Shown here piece after piece: positions 59,639-64,000 of a DNA stretch of 64,000 nucleotides. Position 1 is the first letter of the stretch; the number at the start of each line of letters is the position of its first letter. A program made the translations under genes and the position numbers. Source of the stretch: Oscillospiraceae bacterium (GTDB lineage: Bacteria; Bacillota; Clostridia; Oscillospirales; Oscillospiraceae); the NCBI GenBank assembly GCA_910574635.1, contig CAJTCG010000012.1, positions 62,001 to 126,000 of the forward strand. Reading direction: 5' to 3'. The notes beneath the pieces are model-generated. The model was not told the DNA's origin. It saw only the letters and a program-made list of their open reading frames with translations, and did not search any database.

Positions 59639-60235
59639 TCAGCGCGGCAGTTTGCTCCGCAGATCGTCCAGCGCGGCCCGCTCCGTTTTCTTCGCCCGTT
59701 TTTCCGTCAAATGAAAGTGTGCCGCCGTCTCTGGGATAGGATGCTCGTCCCCATCGGTGAAGCCGTAGCGGTAGAGCAGATAGATCCGTTCCCTGGCGGT
59801 AATTTCCCGCAGGCCCGTTCGCACATCCTCTATTGTCTCAGCTCGGATTACGATTTGTTCCGGTGTCTCGCTATAAGGGTCTGCAATAAGCTGAATCAGT
59901 TCAGTTCTCTCTTCGTCGCCAATAACATCGCTCAGACTTCCAATTTCCACTGGCGCGGTAAAAATATTGGCCGCCTCCCACATGAACTTCCGGACCCAAT
60001 ATCCGGCGTATGTATAGAACGCGGTCCCCTTATTTGGCTTGTACCGGGGAATGGCCTCCAGCAATCCAAAGTATCCCTCTTGGACCAGATCATCCTCGCT
60101 CACTCGGCCATCTTGATATTGGTACGAAATGCCTTTCGCAATTTTTCGGATAAAGTCTCGACTTTTCACCAGCAGCATATCCCGTGCCGTCATGTCACCC
60201 GCCTGGGCCAGCGCGCAGAGCTGTTCATTGGTCAT
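59639..60235 (-). CDS. Sigma-70-family RNA polymerase sigma factor
   Basis: The protein has about 198 residues. Region 2 is at about 25-95 (SEDDLVQEGYFGLLEAIPRY, then TYAGYWVRKFMWEAAN), and a C-terminal region 4 has TARERIYLLYRYG and IPETAAHFHLTEKRA. It should redirect RNA polymerase to element promoters. The start MTNEQ at 60235 fits the family; ATG at 60244 is also possible. It overlaps the XRE gene by 11 bp and relies on coupling, since no Shine-Dalgarno site is seen. Confidence 0.85.
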   Translation of the reverse strand: MTNEQLCALAQAGDMTARDMLLVKSRDFIRKIAKGISYQYQDGRVSEDDLVQEGYFGLLEAIPRYKPNKGTAFYTYAGYWVRKFMWEAANIFTAPVEIGSLSDVIGDEERTELIQLIADPYSETPEQIVIRAETIEDVRTGLREITARERIYLLYRYGFTDGDEHPIPETAAHFHLTEKRAKKTERAALDDLRSKLPR

Positions 60236-61058
60236 GCGTATCATTCGCCATCGGAAGGCTTTCAAAAAGTGCGATTACCCCGCCCCGGAACTCCGCTAAC
60301 TTCTCCGGGTCAAGCTCCGAGCCGTCCACCGTATGTATGATCGCATCGGTGATCTGTTCCGGCGTGACGGACGGCGATAAAGCATCTTGACCTTTGGTCA
60401 GCTCTGACATCATCTTATCTATGATTTCCTTTGTCGCCGCTTTTGCTGGTTCCAGATTTGAACCAGTCGTTTGTTTCAGCTCCCGCAGGATAGCCATAAA
60501 CGTATTTTGCATTTTGGCCAGTTCCACCTGATGGGGAGGCACTTTTGACAAATTGAAGGCGCGGACCGCTTCTTTCGCCGCTGCGCTCTGTTTCGGCTCA
60601 TTCCGTCCAATGCCTAAAAGAATATCGCTCATAGAACTGAGATATTGATTTTGCACAGCAACTCCAGCGGCAAAGGTCTCATCCAGATACTGCGCGATCA
60701 TAGCAGTCAGCACAGCGAATCGGGGATGCTCTAGCAGATGGTTGACCACATCGGCATTGACTTTCCGAGTGTAAAGATTCCGCGCCGCCTGAGCTGAAAG
60801 GCCCAGTTCGGCAATATCGTAATTCTTCCTGTCGGGGATGCTGGTCAGGCCAAGCAGAAAGTCGGTGGAGACATTGAACTCCCGCGCCAGGGCGGTCAGC
60901 ACATCGTCGCCTATCTTCTGCGTCTGTCCCTTTTCCATGCGCCCCAGCGTGGTAGCGTTGACGCCAACTTTCAACGCCAGTTCTTCTATAGTCAGCCCCG
61001 CGCCTTCCCGCAGTTCGCTGATTCGTTCTCCGGTTGTGCCAGGGAGATATTCAGCCAT
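60225..61058 (-). CDS. XRE-family regulator with long C-terminal domain
   Basis: These 277 residues have an N-terminal helix-turn-helix (about 10-65; LTIEELALKVGVNATTLGRME) and a 200-residue helical C-terminal domain of unknown fold with DIAELGLSAQAARNLY and a hydrophobic stretch FAVLTAMIAQYL. Such proteins regulate mobile-element switches. GGAGG lies 8 bp before the ATG. It is the first gene of a two-gene unit with the sigma factor and is divergent from the primase. Confidence 0.82.
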   Translation of the reverse strand: MAEYLPGTTGERISELREGAGLTIEELALKVGVNATTLGRMEKGQTQKIGDDVLTALAREFNVSTDFLLGLTSIPDRKNYDIAELGLSAQAARNLYTRKVNADVVNHLLEHPRFAVLTAMIAQYLDETFAAGVAVQNQYLSSMSDILLGIGRNEPKQSAAAKEAVRAFNLSKVPPHQVELAKMQNTFMAILRELKQTTGSNLEPAKAATKEIIDKMMSELTKGQDALSPSVTPEQITDAIIHTVDGSELDPEKLAEFRGGVIALFESLPMANDTHDQ

Positions 61059-61131
61059 AAGGGTGTCCTCCTGTCGTTTTTTCCATTTTACCACAGAATC
61101 CAGTGGATAGATAGCAAATCCTGTCGATTTC

Positions 61132-61180
61132 AAAGCGGCCCGGTAGCCTGCGTTTTTGCAGGTTTTCCGGGCCGCTTTTG
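61132..61180 (+). terminator. Strong intrinsic terminator upstream of the primase
   Basis: The stem AAAGCGGCCCGG/CCGGGCCGCTTT, with inner CCTGC/GCAGG, is followed by TTTTGTTTT on the plus strand. No plus-strand gene ends here, so it insulates or attenuates the primase transcript. Confidence 0.7.
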
Positions 61181-61204
61181 TTTTCTCATGCAAATATGCC
61201 GGAT

Positions 61205-61235
61205 TTGAGGTCTATAGCCAAATTTTTCGTATATT
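61205..61235 (+). promoter_or_regulatory. Weak promoter candidate for the primase
   Basis: TTGAGG (61205-61210) and TATATT (61230-61235), with a spacer of 19 bp, longer than ideal. It lies after the terminator and before the start codon. Confidence 0.35.
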
Positions 61236-61282
61236 AAGGCAGGCAAATCAGACAGCCAAAAAATTTGAAGGAGGAACCTGTT

Positions 61283-62620
61283 TTGAGCGATTACGATGTT
61301 ATGACCCGCGCTGCCCGCTATCCGCCGGATGAGGAAGATTACCCCATCTGGTACGATGGCAAGAAAATCAACGAGGTCCTGTTCTGCGAAGAATTTTTGC
61401 AGGACCACCCTATGCTCTGTGTCCACGATGTCTTTTTCACCACCGAGGGCCAGGTCACAGACGAGACGATGTTGAAGAAGGACATTCTGGACCGCATCAA
61501 GCCCTATGTTACCTCCGGCGTGGCGAAGCGGGCCGCGAATCTGCTGGATGCCCTGCGGGTGGAGTGCTGGTCCCCGCCCCTGCCGGTTTACCAGAACAGG
61601 ATACACGTCGCCAACGGCACGTTGTTCCTGAATGGAAGATTCTCCGAGGAAAAGGACTTCTGCGTCAACCGCCTTCCGGTCTACTACATTCCGGACGCAC
61701 CCCGACCCGCACAGTGGCTGGCGTTCCTGGACGGACTGCTGGAACCGGACGATATTCTGACGCTCCAGGAGTACCTGGGCTACTGCCTCATCCCCTCCAC
61801 CAAGGGACAGAAGATGCTCATTATCACTGGCAAGGGCGGCGAGGGCAAGTCCAGGATTGGACTCGTCATGCGCTCTCTGCTGGGTCGGAACATGAACACC
61901 GGCAGCATCGCCAAGGTGGAGACTAACCCCTTCGCCCGCGCCGACTTGGAGCATCAGCTTTTGCTGGTGGATGATGACATGAAGCTGGAGGCCCTGCCGC
62001 AGACCAACAATATCAAATCCATCGTCACCGCCGAGCTGCCCATGGACCTGGAGAAGAAGGGCAAGCAGAGTTACCAGGGGCAGTTGTACGTCCGGTTCTT
62101 GGGTCTGGGCAACGGCACATTGAACTCGCTCTATGACCGGAGCGTGGGCTTCTTCCGGCGGCAGATCATCCTGACCGCCAAGGAGCGTCCAGAGGGCCGG
62201 GTGGACGACCCATTTATCGCGGAGAAGATGTGCGTCGAGGCAGAGGGCATATTTCTGTGGGCACTGGAGGGCCTGCGGCGGCTGATCGCTAACGACTACC
62301 GCTTCACCATCAGCGCACAGGCCCAGGAGAACATGAGGGCGGCAGTAGCGGACGGCAACAACGCTATTGAGTTCATGCGGTCCTCCGGCTACATCGCCTT
62401 TGAGCCGAACGCCGCCGCCAGCTCCAGGGACCTGTATGCCGCCTACAAACTGTGGTGCGAGGATAACGCCTACAATGCCCTGTCCATGAAAAGTTTCTGC
62501 AACTTCCTTGGGCAGAACACCGGAACCTATCGCATTGAGCCGACCAACAACATCTATATTGGCAACGGGAAACGCTCCAGGGGCTTCACGGGGCTAACGG
62601 TGGTGACGCGGCAGTTTTGA
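61283..62620 (+). CDS. P4/D5-type primase-helicase (DUF5906 ATPase)
   Basis: This 445-residue SF3-type helicase belongs to phages and mobile elements. It has a D5_N-like region (about 60-170), Walker A LIITGKGGEGKSRIG near 190, Walker B LLLVDDDMKLE near 230, and a C-terminal winged helix. It lacks an N-terminal primase domain, so it works as the helicase part of an element replication unit. TTG at 61283 is the start, with GGAGG 7 bp upstream. The IS3-family element begins 3 bp after its stop codon, so the native C-terminus may have been altered. Confidence 0.85.
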   Translation: MSDYDVMTRAARYPPDEEDYPIWYDGKKINEVLFCEEFLQDHPMLCVHDVFFTTEGQVTDETMLKKDILDRIKPYVTSGVAKRAANLLDALRVECWSPPLPVYQNRIHVANGTLFLNGRFSEEKDFCVNRLPVYYIPDAPRPAQWLAFLDGLLEPDDILTLQEYLGYCLIPSTKGQKMLIITGKGGEGKSRIGLVMRSLLGRNMNTGSIAKVETNPFARADLEHQLLLVDDDMKLEALPQTNNIKSIVTAELPMDLEKKGKQSYQGQLYVRFLGLGNGTLNSLYDRSVGFFRRQIILTAKERPEGRVDDPFIAEKMCVEAEGIFLWALEGLRRLIANDYRFTISAQAQENMRAAVADGNNAIEFMRSSGYIAFEPNAAASSRDLYAAYKLWCEDNAYNALSMKSFCNFLGQNTGTYRIEPTNNIYIGNGKRSRGFTGLTVVTRQF

Positions 62621-62739
62621 AAATGTGCAGTGACCCGAAATCATCCGTACAGTTCGTACATGAGTACAGGCCATCGTGAGCGACAAATTGATATGCTCCC
62701 CATATGGCAGACAGGGAAATAAAGAAAGGCAGGAGGGAA

Positions 62740-63420
62740 ATGGGGAAACGTGCAGAAGTAGAGGAAGCAGAACGACTGCTGCTGATAAAAGAATGTCTAG
62801 CGAAGCGGATGCGCATACGGGAAGCAGCGCGACGCGCTGGAGTACATCCATCAACAATAGAGAAATGGATCAGCCATTACGAAGCAGAGGAGGAAGCAGG
62901 GCTTCAAGATAGGAATAAGGCTCAGAAGTCCTACGATGAAGAAACCAAACGAAAAGCAGTGGCAGATTATCTTTCAGGAGGGGGCAGCTTGCTGTCTATT
63001 GCAAGACGGTATAGCATACGATCGGAAAATCTTTTATTGCGGTGGATAAGGGCGTATAATAGCCATGGAGAAAGCACTCGAAAAGAAGGGGGAAAGGCCA
63101 TGGCAAGGAAAACATATACGCTGGAGGAGCGTTTGCAGGCAGTAAAGGCCCATCTGGAGCAGGGAAAAAGCATTTGGGTAATAGCGGCGGAGAAACAAGC
63201 AGAAGAAACGACCGTACGGACATGGATTAAGAAATATCAGGCCATGGGGATAGCCGGGCTGGAAGATCGCCGCGGCCAAAGGACAGCACAGCAAACACCC
63301 CGTACACCGGAAGAGGAGCTGTGGGTACGGAATGCCCAACTGGAGCGAGAGATATATTTGCTGAAAATGGAGAATGACCTGTTAAAAAAAGTGAAGGAAT
63401 TAGAGAGGGGGAAGGATTGA
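62740..63420 (+). CDS. IS3-family transposase OrfA
   Basis: This protein of about 226 residues has two or three helix-turn-helix segments (IREAARRAGVHPSTIEKW; LLSIARRYSIRSENLLLRW; WVIAAEKQAEETTVRTW) and a C-terminal leucine-zipper-like helix (LEREIYLLKMENDLLKKV). It binds the IS ends. ATG at 62740 has a close AGGAGG; ATG at 62704 is in frame but has no ribosome site. The string of seven A then G at 63384-63391 is a slippery site for -1 frameshifting into orfB. Confidence 0.88.
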   Translation: MGKRAEVEEAERLLLIKECLAKRMRIREAARRAGVHPSTIEKWISHYEAEEEAGLQDRNKAQKSYDEETKRKAVADYLSGGGSLLSIARRYSIRSENLLLRWIRAYNSHGESTRKEGGKAMARKTYTLEERLQAVKAHLEQGKSIWVIAAEKQAEETTVRTWIKKYQAMGIAGLEDRRGQRTAQQTPRTPEEELWVRNAQLEREIYLLKMENDLLKKVKELERGKD

Positions 63421-64000
63421 GGCAATTTCGCAATGAGCGGCAATACGAAGCGATCCGCCAGTGTTCCGAGGAACGGGGGTATCCGATAGAAACGTTGTGC
63501 CAAATCCTCCATGTTTCCAGAGCCGGTTATTACCAGTGGCATGCGGGAAAGCTCAGCCCCCGTGCGGCGGAAAACAAACGCATTGCAGAGCAAGTAGAGG
63601 AAATCCACGGGTCAAGTCCAGACAAGGGCTACCGACGCATCCGAGACGATCTGACACGTTATTACGATACATCGGTAAATGACAAGCGGGTCCGCCGCAT
63701 CTGTCAGAGTCTGGGGATCAAATCCACCATCAAGTACGCCAGACACAGCTGTACACGATCCGTCTCAGACCCAAAGCATACGGCGGAAAACATTCTGAAC
63801 CGCCAATTCCATGCAGACAGGCCCAATGAGAAATGGCTAACGGATGTGACCGAGTTCAAGTATTATATTGGTCCAGCGGTACATAAGGTCTATCTCAGTG
63901 CTATCCTGGACCTGTATGACCGTAGAATCGTTGCGGCAGTCATTCGGGATGCAAATGACTGCGCTCTGGTATACGAGACCCTCGACAAAGCCATGACTGA
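63417..64000 (+). CDS. IS3-family transposase OrfB (DDE), partial
   Basis: The frame is open to the window end (194 codons seen). It begins LRQFRNERQYEAI, has an HTH_21 region (LCQILHVSRAGYYQW, then GYRRIRDDL) and enters the rve/DDE core: first Asp in KWLTDVTEFKY, second in AILDLYDRRIVA. The third catalytic residue is outside the window. TTG at 63417 overlaps the orfA stop; the frame is also reached by -1 slippage, giving an OrfAB fusion transposase. Confidence 0.9.
   Translation, partial: MRQFRNERQYEAIRQCSEERGYPIETLCQILHVSRAGYYQWHAGKLSPRAAENKRIAEQVEEIHGSSPDKGYRRIRDDLTRYYDTSVNDKRVRRICQSLGIKSTIKYARHSCTRSVSDPKHTAENILNRQFHADRPNEKWLTDVTEFKYYIGPAVHKVYLSAILDLYDRRIVAAVIRDANDCALVYETLDKAMT

Larger units (their letters stand above)
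62624..64000 (+). mobile_element. IS3-family insertion sequence, IS150-like (partial)
   Basis: The left end begins TGTGCAGTGACCCGAAA, matching the TGT...TGACCC end of IS3/IS150-group elements. It is followed by orfA and orfB with the usual overlap. The right end is outside the window. The insertion point is 3 bp after the primase stop codon. The target duplication cannot be seen. Confidence 0.88.

Noticed and set aside
58466..62620. A complete prophage
   Set aside because: Only regulatory, sigma and primase-helicase genes are seen; there are no capsid, terminase or tail genes in the window.

Overview
The window reads as part of the chromosome of a GC-rich, Gram-positive gut anaerobe of the class Clostridia, most likely an Oscillospiraceae relative such as Flavonifractor, Oscillibacter or Lawsonibacter. 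That placement is an inference. It rests on a SecA with a C-terminal SEC-C tail, AGGAGG ribosome binding sites, Fe-S redox genes, a 2-hydroxyacyl-CoA dehydratase-related protein, and mobile elements of the clostridial ICE type.

Layout. (A) 1-4110 is one end of a small element driven by a large serine recombinase. It carries an AT-richer cargo (DUF6194, an ABM-like protein, a WYL regulator) and a 151-nt hairpin. (B) 4110-22520 is an integrative conjugative element (ICE) read right to left: ParA/ParB, small ICE genes, a PAPS-reductase-like protein, a RepA/DUF6017 initiator, then a surface module (membrane protein, secreted sortase, CAP protein and a 2739-residue adhesin with about 24 Cna-B domains), a TOPRIM protein, PcfB and a VirD4 coupling protein. 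VirD4 is cut off just after its Walker A motif, where element A entered. (C) 22528-24030 is the right edge: a serine recombinase without its catalytic domain, a tRNA-Pro and direct repeats. (D) 24342-51236 is chromosomal backbone. It holds an EamA exporter made of two near-identical halves, a nine-kb set of four hybrid histidine kinases with a REC-only regulator and DegV proteins (one DegV domain is fused to a kinase), a ferredoxin/NapH-like/persulfide-reductase operon next to a Crp/Fnr regulator, the secA operon, a COG3581-type protein, a beta-CASP nuclease and rlmD. (E) 51533-58298 is an AT-rich defence operon: a BcgI-like type IIB restriction-modification pair followed by Gabija-like GajA and GajB. 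(F) 58466-64000 is another accessory block: a SLOG protein, two XRE regulators, a sigma factor, a P4-type primase/helicase, a dense run of hairpins with a MITE-like unit, and an IS3/IS150-group insertion sequence that runs off the window.

How the genes work together. The ICE surface module has its own adhesin and sortase, so it could help the donor cell attach to other cells. The kinase cluster forms a complete phosphorelay chemically (His, Asp, Hpt His, REC) but encodes no DNA-binding output. Its most unusual part is the kinase ending in a fatty-acid-binding-type DegV domain, with a free DegV gene immediately upstream. This is the best candidate here for an undescribed system. The redox operon has a Crp-like palindrome centred about 41 bp before its predicted transcript start, and a Crp-family gene converges on the operon from its far end.
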